64,000 nucleotides of DNA from Bacillus sp. (in: firmicutes) (lineage in GTDB: Bacteria; Bacillota; Bacilli; Bacillales; JACDOC01): assembly GCA_017656295.1 (NCBI GenBank), contig JACDOC010000013.1:1-64000 (forward strand). Reading direction: 5' to 3'. Both the position numbers and the translations under genes were made by a program. This document shows, piece by piece, positions 1 to 11,080 of this stretch (its first letter is position 1; each line of letters opens with the position of its first letter). Below the pieces are notes generated by a model. The model had not been told where the DNA came from. It did not search any database and saw nothing but the letters and a program-made list of their open reading frames with translations.

Positions 1-1
1 A

Positions 2-427
2 GTTTGCTTACGGTTTAAACTCTTGAAAGGTTCTGAAAAGTTAACGGCTAATGAAAAACAACAATTAGACGAGATGCTCAAAGAGCATTCAGAATTGTCA
101 TATGCCTATTTTCTAAAAGAACTCTTTAGAGAAATATACCAAGTGAATGACTATGATACAGCTGATTCACTCTTAGAAGAATGGATTCAACTCGCATGGA
201 GCAGCCCATTTCCTTCATTTCATCAAGTTGCCAAGACGATAGAAAATTGGAAGGCACAAATTTTACAATATTTTCTTACACCTTTTACGAATGGCCGGAT
301 TGAAGGTACAAACCATAAGATTAAGAACATCAAAAGACGTGCTTTTGGCTTCAGAAACCTTGAAAGATTTCGACTACGTGTATTTTTGGAATGTACAGGT
401 AAAACTTATAAAAATCAGGTTGCTTAA
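2..427 (+). CDS. ISL3-family transposase, C-terminal part (cut by window edge)
   Basis: C-terminal part of a DDE transposase of the ISL3 family. The frame is open to the left window edge with no stop, so the real start lies outside; a TTG at 23 is only an internal codon. The last third carries the family signature FTNGRIEGTNHKIKNIKRR followed by FGFRN, which holds the catalytic glutamate of the DDE triad (the E of RIEG) and the conserved basic IK..KR block. It ends with the usual short tail after FLEC. Whether the upstream half is intact cannot be seen. The gene sits just outside the glycan cluster, and ISL3 elements make 8-bp target duplications, which matters for the small repeats at 3.2, 20.2 and 43.3 kb. 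Confidence 0.88.
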   Translation, partial: VCLRFKLLKGSEKLTANEKQQLDEMLKEHSELSYAYFLKELFREIYQVNDYDTADSLLEEWIQLAWSSPFPSFHQVAKTIENWKAQILQYFLTPFTNGRIEGTNHKIKNIKRRAFGFRNLERFRLRVFLECTGKTYKNQVA

Positions 428-616
428 CCATGCCCTTCATCAGCTTTCCGCATTGTAGTGGCTAGAATGGAAGCCGTCAAGGAAAGCGCTTGACCTCTTC
501 CATTCTACCCACTTAGTGGTCTGCAAGCTGACGAAGGAGCTACTCTAGATTGAGTATCAATCTCGCTAACTTATTGCCGGAATTGTGTGAACATCACAGA
601 ATATGGTGATGAGACA
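428..616 (+). mobile_element. probable right end of the ISL3-type element with hairpin
   Basis: Non-coding tail after the transposase. It holds a strong hairpin: arms 463-473 and 497-507 (TAGAATGGAAG / CTTCCATTCTA) with an inner GTCAAG/CTTGAC pair, but no T-tract. The stretch at about 585-616 (ending GGTGATGAGAC) looks like an ISL3 terminal repeat read outward, whose usual end is ATGAGCC; the last bases deviate. The left end is outside the window, so the boundary is inferred. Confidence 0.45.
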
Positions 617-660
617 AAAATCATTTTTATCTGTTGTAGTTGACTATTAGAATCCGTAAG

Positions 661-1671
661 TTATTGGTTATACATATCCGCTTTATAGTGTTTTAAATTT
701 TGGGTGTTACTAAACCATTCCGCTGTCTCCTTTAAACCTTTTTTCAACCCATCCCGGCCTCCGTAAGCAGGTTTCCACCCTAACAGTCTCTTCGCTTTGG
801 AATTATCTGCCCAGAGGCGTTCAACCTCACTTTTCTCAGGGCGTAAGCGGATGTGTTCTGTTTCAATTTCAATTTCTTTCCCCATCACTTCAGCAATGAG
901 CTCAGCCGTCTCACCAATTGAAATTTCATAATTACTTCCTATATTAATAACTTCCCCAATGGATTTCTCGGACTCGGCTACAGCGATAAACCCTTGTACG
1001 GTGTCTTTTATATAATTAAAATCTCGAGTAGGATGTAAAGCACCTAATTTGATATTGGTTTTTCCGCTAGCAATTTGAGTGATGATGGTAGGAATGACAG
1101 CTCTGGCAGATTGTCTGGGACCATACGTATTAAAGGGGCGAATAATGGAGACAGGGGTATTAAAGGACTTATAAAAGGAGATGGCAACTTGATCGGCTCC
1201 AATTTTTGAAGCAGAATAAGGAGACTGTCCTTGAAGAGGATGGTCTTCGGTAATTGGAACAAACATCGCTGTTCCGTATACTTCACTTGTAGAGGTGTGG
1301 ACAACTTTTTCAATTTCTAGTTCTCTTGCAGCTTGCAGAACATTTAAGGTTCCCTTTATATTTGTATCGATGTACGTATCTGGGGAGTGGTACGAATAAG
1401 GGATTGCAATTAGTGAAGCTAAATGAAAAACAACATCGCAGCCCTTGGCAGCATTTTTTACACCATATGGATCTCGTATATCGCCCGCGAATACGTCTAA
1501 TTCGCTTTTTATTTCGTCGGGTGAATGATCAAGCCATCCCCAGGAGTTAAACGAATTATAATAGACAAAAGCACGAACATCTAACCCTCTTTTCACTAAC
1601 TCTTCGGTTAGATGTGAACCGATAAATCCATCCGCACCAGTGACAAGAATTTTTTTGTTCTTCAGCTCCAT
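661..1671 (-). CDS. legB: LegB-like NAD-dependent nucleotide-sugar 4,6-dehydratase
   Basis: 336-residue extended short-chain dehydrogenase. The N-terminus has the NAD-binding TGADGFIGSHL motif, followed by AFVYYNSFNSWGWLD, which I associate with LegB of legionaminic acid synthesis (4,6-dehydration of GDP-GlcNAc). The catalytic region reads TSTSEVYG and the pair SPYSASK gives Y-x-x-x-K. The start is ATG 1671 behind GGAGGGGAT. The upstream neighbour on the same strand is a CBS-containing sugar-phosphate nucleotidyltransferase of PtmE type, which would provide the GDP-sugar. The later steps (NeuC, NeuB and NeuA types) lie 28-33 kb away on the other strand. A different NDP-linked substrate is possible; the 4,6-dehydratase class is secure. 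Confidence 0.85.
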   Translation of the reverse strand: MELKNKKILVTGADGFIGSHLTEELVKRGLDVRAFVYYNSFNSWGWLDHSPDEIKSELDVFAGDIRDPYGVKNAAKGCDVVFHLASLIAIPYSYHSPDTYIDTNIKGTLNVLQAARELEIEKVVHTSTSEVYGTAMFVPITEDHPLQGQSPYSASKIGADQVAISFYKSFNTPVSIIRPFNTYGPRQSARAVIPTIITQIASGKTNIKLGALHPTRDFNYIKDTVQGFIAVAESEKSIGEVINIGSNYEISIGETAELIAEVMGKEIEIETEHIRLRPEKSEVERLWADNSKAKRLLGWKPAYGGRDGLKKGLKETAEWFSNTQNLKHYKADMYNQ

Positions 1672-1772
1672 TTCAATCCCCTCCCTATTCCATCATATGA
1701 CCATAAACCCTGTTGTAGCACAGAAAGTCCTTGTATTTCGTCAATTCCATATGCAAATTCTCGTCTACAATA

Positions 1773-2822
1773 CTAGCTGAATTCTTGATCAAATTCTCCT
1801 TTGGCCCGCTCAAAATCATCTATTCTTCCAATATCCAGCCAATATTCTCTAATTGGAAAAATGGAGACATCTTTCTTTTTTTCAAGTAAGTTTCTAAATA
1901 GATCAGGCATATCAAAATAATTGTTTTTCGGAATGATTTCTAATACGCTTGGTTCAAAAATATATATCCCCGCACTAACAAAAAAACGGTATTTTGGTTT
2001 TTCCTCTATTGACAGCAAACGATGCTTATCAACATTTACCACCCCATAAGGGACTTGAAAATCATATTCTCTTACACATAAGGTTGCCTGTCCTTTATGT
2101 TTTTCATGGTAATCCAGTAAATATTGAAAATTTACTTTTGTAAGAATGTCTCCATTCATTACAAGAAAAGGCTTCTCCGGCTTTTCTGGAATCAGTCCTA
2201 AAGAACCTGCTGTTCCCATTCTTTGATCCTCATGTATATAGTGAATATCTACCCCCCAGTTTGAACCATCCTTAAAATAGTCCTCAATCATTTCAGACTT
2301 ATAATTAACGGAAAGGTAAAACCGATTAAATCCATGTTCAATTAAACTCTCTAAAATCGTTTCAAGAATAGGTTTATTCCCAATTTTTAATAATGGTTTA
2401 GGACAATCGTTTGTTAACGGCCTTAGCCTCGTTCCAAGTCCCCCTGCCATGAGAACCACGATATTATCTCTGTTAGGAGGTTGAATAATCGTGTTTAAAT
2501 GTTTTAAACCGATTACACAGCCATCCTTATTTACAACAGGCAGGTGCTGCAGCTTTTTTGTTTTCATCAAGTTCAATATTTGTTTCGAATCCATCGTAGG
2601 AGAAACGGTTACAGGATCAGGATTCATCACGAGAGGTACAGGCTGATCCAAAGAGATGCCTTTTAAAATACCTCTCCTAACATCCCCATCTGTAACAGTT
2701 CCTAACAACTTATTCTGATCATCAACAACTAGGGCGATTTGCAAGGAACCTACATCAATGATTTTTAATGTTTCATTTATAGAGGCAGTTGGTGGAACCA
2801 ATATTTTTCTGTAGTCATTCAA
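1773..2822 (-). CDS. ptmE: CBS-domain sugar-1-phosphate nucleotidyltransferase, PtmE-like
   Basis: About 349 residues. Two CBS motifs occupy roughly residues 1-115 (VVDDQNKLLGTVTDGDVRRG; LPVVNKDGCVIGL). They are followed by a nucleotidyltransferase domain with the signature MAGGLGTRLRPLT and the product-binding VMNGDILT. This order matches PtmE of Campylobacter, which makes GDP-glucosamine for legionaminic acid. I prefer the TTG at 2822 because GAGGTGAG lies just upstream at 2827-2834; a longer frame from ATG 2864 would add 14 residues not needed by the CBS fold. It is probably co-transcribed with the legB-like gene (about 100 bp gap). The preference for GTP over UTP or CTP cannot be read from sequence. 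Confidence 0.82.
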   Translation of the reverse strand: MNDYRKILVPPTASINETLKIIDVGSLQIALVVDDQNKLLGTVTDGDVRRGILKGISLDQPVPLVMNPDPVTVSPTMDSKQILNLMKTKKLQHLPVVNKDGCVIGLKHLNTIIQPPNRDNIVVLMAGGLGTRLRPLTNDCPKPLLKIGNKPILETILESLIEHGFNRFYLSVNYKSEMIEDYFKDGSNWGVDIHYIHEDQRMGTAGSLGLIPEKPEKPFLVMNGDILTKVNFQYLLDYHEKHKGQATLCVREYDFQVPYGVVNVDKHRLLSIEEKPKYRFFVSAGIYIFEPSVLEIIPKNNYFDMPDLFRNLLEKKKDVSIFPIREYWLDIGRIDDFERAKGEFDQEFS

Positions 2823-3239
2823 AAATCTCACCTCATTTAGAATGTGAAAGGTTACTATATTCATATTCTTTTAAAGAAATGCTTGTGTAAGCGTGTAACA
2901 AAATGGGCGTCCAAGAGGGTTTTTTGAGGCAAAAAAGTCTACGAAAATTGGGCAACCGATACGATTACTATGACTTCAAAAAGGTAATCCGTAAGAAACG
3001 TAAGATTATATAAATGTTCTACCTGAAATGATGATACCAACCGTGAGATTATTGAGATCATGCATAAGGTAAAAAGGGGATGGCAAGGGGAGAAGTCTAC
3101 TTAACATATAAGATAATATAGATTTATCCTTCATCAATCAGCCATTTTTAGGATAGAAGGTAGAGGAAAAGAACATTTTATCGTGCAAATGATGGTTTTT
3201 TTGGATAAGAGCTGGATTCCAATAGTGAAATTTTTATTT

Positions 3240-3247
3240 AAAAGATA
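3240..3247. repeat. 8-bp target-site duplication, left copy
   Basis: AAAAGATA directly left of the repeat element at 3248-3510. The same eight bases follow the element at 3511-3518, so both copies match exactly. This marks a transposition event. Confidence 0.8.
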
Positions 3248-3510
3248 GGCTCTACCCTAAAATAACTGTGGATAACTTTTGCTGTTATTTCATTTATCGA
3301 TGTGCCAATTTTTATTGGCATGGTTGTCTGTTAAACGATACTGTTGATATTTATAAATTACGCTTGTGGCGGACGCTTTCCGCGGGCAAGGTGCAAGCCG
3401 CGCTTCCCTCGCTACGCTCAAGTAAGGGTCTTGCCTGGCGTGTTGTTCCCGCTGAAGTCGCCGCCGTGTGAACAACTTGCTAAAAATCAATAATGACAGA
3501 TAACATAGCC
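3248..3510 (+). mobile_element. MITE-like repeat element, copy 1 (263 bp)
   Basis: First of three related elements in the window. It begins GGCTCTACCCTAAAATAACT and ends with TAACATAGCC, so both termini present GGCT-T outward. It is bounded by a perfect 8-bp duplication AAAAGATA. The centre (about 3363-3470) is GC-rich and folds on itself: GGCGGACGCTTTCCGCGGGC pairs imperfectly with a GTTCCCGC...GTCGCCGCC side. Short open frames run through both strands but they are poorly conserved between copies, so I do not call a protein. The element carries no transposase and must be moved in trans. Confidence 0.85.
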
Positions 3511-3570
3511 AAAAGATAAAAAACATAAGATATCCTTAAAAATAAAAAATCAACCATCGTTTATGACAGT

Positions 3571-3640
3571 TTTAAGAATCATGTTGATTTGTCTCACTTT
3601 TAGCTACAGCTGAAGTGAGACAAAAATCAACATAACTCCT
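3571..3640 (-). terminator. hairpin downstream of the acetyltransferase gene
   Basis: Long inverted repeat: ATGTTGATTTGTCTCACTT (about 3582-3600) faces AAGTGAGACAAAAATCAACAT (about 3613-3633), a stem near 19 bp around the short loop TTAGCTACAGCTG. It lies 30 bp past the stop of the minus-strand gene at 3671 and next to the MITE-like element. It probably ends transcription from the right. Confidence 0.55.
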
Positions 3641-3670
3641 AAAAAAGGATTTTTGATTGTTTATGGAAAA

Positions 3671-4264
3671 TTAACATTTTTCATTTAACCGTTCTTCAGC
3701 TACTTCTTTTAAGAACGCTTCTTCTAATAGCAGTAAATCCTTTTTACGGTCTTTTATTCTTTTTACAGGTACACCTACATAGACACCCCAGGGTGCTAAA
3801 CTTTTTGTTACCAAACTATGTGCACCTACAGCGCTTCCTTCTCCAATCGTGACATTGGGCAACACCGTAGAATTCGTTCCAATAATAACATGTTTATTTA
3901 GTACGATTTCTCCTTTCGTAACATTTAAATATTTTTTAGGAATGGTTGGTCCAGTTAAACTGCTTCCTAAATAATCATCAGTTGCACTATATAACGCCGT
4001 TCTGGATGAAACACCTGCAAAATCTTTGATGGTTATGCCGCCGGTCCCTCCCAATAGACAATAATGGGCGATGTGTACATTCGAACCTATATTTATTCCT
4101 TTTTCCCCGCCAACTAAACAGCAAAAATCATCAATCCTTGTATTGTCGCCAATCGAAATTTTTTCCGGCATATAAATACTGCATTTTCTACTAATTTTCG
4201 TATTTTTCCCTACACTTTTAAGACCCATTTCTCTAAGTTCTTGCTCGCTATAAATGGAATTCAT
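3671..4264 (-). CDS. left-handed beta-helix (hexapeptide) acetyltransferase
   Basis: 197 residues from ATG 4264, which has GGGGGGAG five to six bases upstream; a longer frame to 4345 lacks such a site. The protein is mostly hexapeptide repeats (IGDNTRIDD, IGSNVHIAHY, IIGTNSTVLPNVTIGEGSAVGAHSLV) ending in GVYVGVPVKRIKDR, the usual end of trimeric sugar O- or N-acetyltransferases. The histidine in VHIAHY and that in VGAHSLV are candidates for the active site. It lies between the MITE-like element and the transferase-GNAT fusion, on the same strand, so it probably modifies a sugar of the same glycan. The exact acceptor is unknown. Confidence 0.8.
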   Translation of the reverse strand: MNSIYSEQELREMGLKSVGKNTKISRKCSIYMPEKISIGDNTRIDDFCCLVGGEKGINIGSNVHIAHYCLLGGTGGITIKDFAGVSSRTALYSATDDYLGSSLTGPTIPKKYLNVTKGEIVLNKHVIIGTNSTVLPNVTIGEGSAVGAHSLVTKSLAPWGVYVGVPVKRIKDRKKDLLLLEEAFLKEVAEERLNEKC

Positions 4265-4527
4265 GATACTCCCCCCATTTAAAAAATTCAATAAATCATT
4301 GTTGCCATGAATCGTCTCTTTCAGCAATACATTCAACTTCATCACATGTTACTCTTCGTGTATTCTTCATCAATCCTTTACCGATTTTTGGAGCTTATAG
4401 GTAACATAAGACCCTTTTAAACGTAAATAAAATTTATATAGGTTATGTTAAATATTTACTCATGGTGCAAATCATTCCGAAAGTGAATTATCATGAGGAT
4501 TCCAAATTCACAATCATACGATGGGTT

Positions 4528-5928
4528 TTACTCATTTCGCAAATGAAGGGTCATACGAACGGATTTATCCAGCATTTTTAAATATGAAAACTTCTCACCT
4601 AATGGAGTGGGAAGTACCATTAATAGTGAACGAACCGGATCGATCGAGTAGAGAGCTTGTAGTAAGAAGTGATCGTCGAGAGCGGATGGATCGTGAATCT
4701 TGAAGTATGTTTTATTTAGTCGGCTGACATGATATGTTTGTCGGGAAGTTTTGATTTCCAATGTTGAAAAATCGTATATCCGATGTGATGCTTTAGAAGC
4801 AGGATGGTTGATGATTGTATAGGAAACGTCTGTTTCGGGGAACGGAGCAGGATTCGTTCCAACATACCAATAGGTTGTTTTTCCATATATAAACCCTAAA
4901 CGTTTGAACCAGGACAACGCGCTTTGATTATACTCAAAAACATCAAGTGTTATTGAGGATAAATGAAGCTTTTGGGCCAAATTCAATCCCTCTTGTATTA
5001 ATTTTTTACCGACACCAGAACCTCTCATACTAGGTTTCACATAAAGATTATTCAAATGAAGATTGCATTCTCCGATTCTCCACTCTGAAAAACCGACCAA
5101 TTCATCTTGCTTGTATGCTCCGATAAAATGAACCATTGTTTGTTCCGGAGAAAGTGGAGAAATACTTAATAACGCTTCTAAATAAGATTTGTAGCCGATG
5201 CAGCTATAGATCGTACATTGGAAAATAGAAGAAGGAAGGCCTCTTTCAATCATAAGCATGACGCGTTCACTATCTGTTATTTTTAATGGTCTAATTTGAA
5301 TAAATGAAGATGGATCAATCGTAAGAGCTCTTCTTTCTTCATCTAAACCCTGCCTTATTTCCAATGGAGTGTTAATGACTGTTTTTCGTTTGAAAACTTG
5401 AACCAACGTTTTCAGTAAAATTTTGATATCAAGCCCAAAAGATTGATCATTTACGTATTGTATATCTAATTTAAGACGCTTATCCCAACTTAATTGATCC
5501 CCTCCTGAAATTTGAGCCAATCCGGTAATCCCTGGCCTTATTGAAAATCGTTTTAATTCCTGTTTTGTTAAGTATGGCAAATATCTTGCTAATAGAGGAT
5601 GGGGACCTACCAGACTTAAATCTCCTTTAATGACATTCAGGAATAGAGGTAATTCATCTAAGTTTAATTTGCGAAGAAACTTTCCCACTTTAGTGAGTCT
5701 ATGTTGTTCAAGAAGAAGATTTCCATTTTCGTCCTGTTTGTTTGTCATCGTACGAAACTTAATGAGTTGAAATGGTTTTTGATGCCTTCCAATGCGAGTT
5801 TGTGTAAAAAAAAACGGTGTACCGCTTGTACACAACGTTAGTATCATAATAAGAATGAAAAGGGGAAGGGTTAATACTAACAAACAGAGGGAAATAGTAA
5901 AGTCAAATAAACGTTTCATTCTAATCAC
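4528..5928 (-). CDS. phosphoglycosyl transferase fused to a GNAT acetyltransferase
   Basis: 466 residues. Residues 1-200 are a monotopic phosphoglycosyl transferase (PglC/EpsL type): one N-terminal membrane segment, FQLIKFRTM, the catalytic pair in LNLDELPLFLNV, LSLVGPHPL, and IRPGITGLAQISGG. Residues about 210-350 are a GNAT domain with the acetyl-CoA loop MRGSGVGKKLI and then SALSWFKRLGFIYGKTTYWYVG. The last 110 residues are an extension of unknown role. The same two parts occur as separate overlapping genes at 34988-36408, so this is a true fusion. One oddity: the usual PRP motif reads GPHPL here but GPRPL in the unfused copy. A GTG at 5928 or ATG at 5919 could start it. It would attach the first sugar-phosphate to undecaprenyl phosphate. 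Confidence 0.85.
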   Translation of the reverse strand: MIRMKRLFDFTISLCLLVLTLPLFILIMILTLCTSGTPFFFTQTRIGRHQKPFQLIKFRTMTNKQDENGNLLLEQHRLTKVGKFLRKLNLDELPLFLNVIKGDLSLVGPHPLLARYLPYLTKQELKRFSIRPGITGLAQISGGDQLSWDKRLKLDIQYVNDQSFGLDIKILLKTLVQVFKRKTVINTPLEIRQGLDEERRALTIDPSSFIQIRPLKITDSERVMLMIERGLPSSIFQCTIYSCIGYKSYLEALLSISPLSPEQTMVHFIGAYKQDELVGFSEWRIGECNLHLNNLYVKPSMRGSGVGKKLIQEGLNLAQKLHLSSITLDVFEYNQSALSWFKRLGFIYGKTTYWYVGTNPAPFPETDVSYTIINHPASKASHRIYDFSTLEIKTSRQTYHVSRLNKTYFKIHDPSALDDHFLLQALYSIDPVRSLLMVLPTPLGEKFSYLKMLDKSVRMTLHLRNE

Positions 5929-6153
5929 CGACGCTTTTTATTTTGTCTTAATTATTTGGCTATCCCCAATGGTTAACCTGATGACATTTTTCAATAAGAT
6001 GAGGATAACGCGTTTATAGTCTGAAAGGGAGAGAAATCTCATTCTTTAAAGTGATTCCACTTCATTTAGCGATAAGATTTTGACATAGTTTAGAGGTAGA
6101 TATGGCAATGAAAAATTCATAGATGGATCTGTCTATTATATAGGAGAAACAGT

Positions 6154-8055
6154 TTAAACGTTCGGGCGATTTCCTTCATAAATAGACTCGGAGTAAAAGG
6201 GGACAATGTCTGACAAAAGCGATTTAAACTCTTGCGAGGATATTGGAAACGTGTTATTGAAAGTCAGTTGTTCTAGCTTGGATAGAATGGAGGAAAACTC
6301 TTCTTGAGAATAAGAAAACGGTTTTGAGATGTAAATACGGTTGTGCTTTGTGGTCGACCGGCTTTCTTCTGAAGTGAACAATTCTTCCCTTAATTTTTCC
6401 CCTGGACGTATTCCTGTATATTTAATAGGAATATCTTTACCAGGTTCTAAGCCGGACAATCGGATCAAATCGTTTGCTAGTTTCGTAATATTGACGGGTT
6501 TCCCCATATCCAGGATAAAAATCTCTCCACCATTTGCCATGGCAGCTCCTTGGATGACAAGCTGTACGGCTTCGGGTATCGTCATAAAATAGCGAACCAT
6601 TTCGGGATGAGTGACAGTTACCGGACCTCCTTCTGCAATTTGCTTCTTAAATAAAGGAATGACACTCCCCCTGCTGCCTAATACATTTCCAAACCTTACA
6701 GCAGCGAACTTCGTCTCACTCGTTTCATTCATTTGTTGAATCAATATTTCTGCAATTTTTTTGGTAGTTCCCATAATGCTCTTAGGATTCACTGCCTTAT
6801 CAGTAGAAATAAGGACAAATCGTTCAGCTTTATGGTGATGAGCGCTCTCAGCTACATTCTTTGTGCCAAATACATTGTTTTTGATGGCTTCTATCGGATT
6901 ATTTTCCATTAATGGAACGTGTTTATAAGCAGCGGCATGAAATACGACGTGTGGTTTGTAGGTTGCAAAAATACTTTCAATTCTTACTGGATCTTGGATG
7001 TTTGCAATAAGGCTATGAAACTGAATAGAGGGATATTTGTGCTTCAGTTCAGTTTCAATGGAAAAAATGCTATTTTCACCGGCCCCAAGTAAAAGCATTT
7101 TCTGAGGGTTTAATCTGGCAATTTGTCTGCAAAGTTCACTTCCGATGGAACCTCCTGCACCCGTGATGAGAATGGTTTTATTTGTGAGAAAGCTGGCTAC
7201 TTCCTCCAAATCAATCTCGATGGGCTCTCTTCCTAACAAGTCTTCCACCTTTACGTCTCGAATCATATTTAAGGAAATCTCACCTTGAAGAATTTCACTA
7301 AAGTGAGGGAAAAGTTTAATTTCTGCTTTTGTTTCTTTACAAATATTAATAATATCAGCAATTTCTTGCTTGGGAGCGGAAGGCATAGCAATAATAATTG
7401 TTTGGATATTCATTTCTTTTACAATTTTTGGTATATCCTCTCTAGTTCCGATAATCGGAAGGTCAAAAAGCTTTTTATTGAGTTTATAATGGTCATCGTC
7501 GATAAACGCGACCGGATCCATAGGAGTATTTGGTGAATTTCGAATCAATTTTACAACGAAACTCCCTGTATTACCTGCTCCGATAATCAGAACTCGCTTA
7601 TTCGGGGAGTGACGGTTCGGGGTAATATCATGGTAAAACCTTATGAAAAAACGAATACCGACCGTGACGATGGATATACTCATCCAGTTTATGACGAAGA
7701 CGCTGAGAGGAATAGGGGCCATTAACTGATAACTAGAAAGAAGGAGATATAAGATACCTGCAACTGCATTGGCAATCATAGTCCCTTTTATGATTGAAAT
7801 AAAATCACGTGGACCACTGTAAATCCAGATCCGTTCGTAGATTTTATAGAAATAGAAGACAATAAGATGGACAAGCCAAAGGCTTAAAAATATGAACGGT
7901 ATATCGGGAAGAAGAATTTTTGGGATTACATCATTAAAGCTAATTAGTACGCTAAAAATGGTAGAGAGCAGGATGAGTAATGTATCCATGATAAAAAATA
8001 AAAATTTTTCATTATAATATATTTGGAATACTCCTTTTCCATTGTGACTGTTCAA
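6154..8055 (-). CDS. CapD/PglF-type membrane nucleoside-diphosphate-sugar 4,6-dehydratase
   Basis: 633 residues. Four hydrophobic segments in the first 140 residues are followed by a first Rossmann-like region (RVLIIGAGNTGSFVVKLI) and then the catalytic short-chain dehydrogenase domain with ITGAGGSIGSELCRQI. The active site reads ISTDKAVNPKSIMGTTKK; the methionine in place of the usual tyrosine of Y-x-x-x-K is characteristic of the PglF/CapD/EpsC group. The expected reaction is UDP-GlcNAc to UDP-4-keto-6-deoxy-GlcNAc, the first step to bacillosamine-type sugars. An EpsN/PglE-like aminotransferase at 15630 could take the next step. The start is TTG 8055, eight bases after GGAGG (8065-8069). 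Confidence 0.88.
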   Translation of the reverse strand: MNSHNGKGVFQIYYNEKFLFFIMDTLLILLSTIFSVLISFNDVIPKILLPDIPFIFLSLWLVHLIVFYFYKIYERIWIYSGPRDFISIIKGTMIANAVAGILYLLLSSYQLMAPIPLSVFVINWMSISIVTVGIRFFIRFYHDITPNRHSPNKRVLIIGAGNTGSFVVKLIRNSPNTPMDPVAFIDDDHYKLNKKLFDLPIIGTREDIPKIVKEMNIQTIIIAMPSAPKQEIADIINICKETKAEIKLFPHFSEILQGEISLNMIRDVKVEDLLGREPIEIDLEEVASFLTNKTILITGAGGSIGSELCRQIARLNPQKMLLLGAGENSIFSIETELKHKYPSIQFHSLIANIQDPVRIESIFATYKPHVVFHAAAYKHVPLMENNPIEAIKNNVFGTKNVAESAHHHKAERFVLISTDKAVNPKSIMGTTKKIAEILIQQMNETSETKFAAVRFGNVLGSRGSVIPLFKKQIAEGGPVTVTHPEMVRYFMTIPEAVQLVIQGAAMANGGEIFILDMGKPVNITKLANDLIRLSGLEPGKDIPIKYTGIRPGEKLREELFTSEESRSTTKHNRIYISKPFSYSQEEFSSILSKLEQLTFNNTFPISSQEFKSLLSDIVPFYSESIYEGNRPNV

Positions 8056-8802
8056 TTTTGATTCCTCCAGTTACTTCCTTTAAATAAATAACAATAGGAT
8101 ATTACTAATATCCTTGTTTTCTATTATTGGAAATTTAAATATGTTGGTAAAAACAGGGTACTGTTTTTAGATAATAGGTTTTACTGTTAAGTAATGCGGT
8201 ATGAAATAGATATTACTGTTTGTGAACAGGTTCGCTTGTTTTCAACTTCAGCTAGGGTAATTTATTTTAATGGGTGAATTTTACGAGTGGCTCTTTATTA
8301 CTTAGGTACAACTGCTAGGCACAAAAAAATAATCATCCTCTTTGCTGATAAAAGAGGAAAAATCAAAAGAGGCTTATAATAAAGGAGATGTACTTTGTTC
8401 GTATAATGGAGGGAATTTTTATTTGATCTTTTGCACATAGTTTATGAAGAAATCTTCTTTCTGTATAGACGCATGTCCAATAGAAAGACAAAAATGGATT
8501 ACTGAAATAAGGCTATTTGTGACAGTAGTCGTTCGTACCTATTTATGATAGAAACCGTGATTTCAACCTTTTCTCTAATCAAAACATGAAGGTGTGTTTG
8601 TTAGATACTAAACCGTGAATCACCATCACTATACCAGCTATTATGTTAATAGGAAATTACCTTATTGAACGATTAGGACATATCGGCAGCCCTCATCCAA
8701 TATGAGTTTTTCCATGCCCATCTTTTCCCACTAAAGGAACCACTTCTAAAACGTCCACATATATCAGTATTATCTTAACATCATTAGAAGGGATTTTTGC
8801 CT
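8056..8802. other. 740-bp divergent intergenic region
   Basis: AT-rich gap between the outward-facing minus-strand block and the long plus-strand cluster, so both main promoters should lie here. I see no convincing gene. Short inverted repeats are present: AAAAACAG/CTGTTTTT with loop GGTA at 8149-8168 and TCCTCTTT/AAAGAGGA at 8336-8358. These could be attenuators or regulator sites. I cannot assign a promoter with confidence. Confidence 0.5.
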
Positions 8803-11079
<2,277 letters not shown>

Positions 11080-11080
11080 T

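Noticed and set aside
3268-3526. Open frames of 67-78 codons on both strands inside the first repeat element (and similar ones at 43116-43532).
   Set aside because: They follow the palindromic core, have no ribosome binding site and change length or frame between the three copies.
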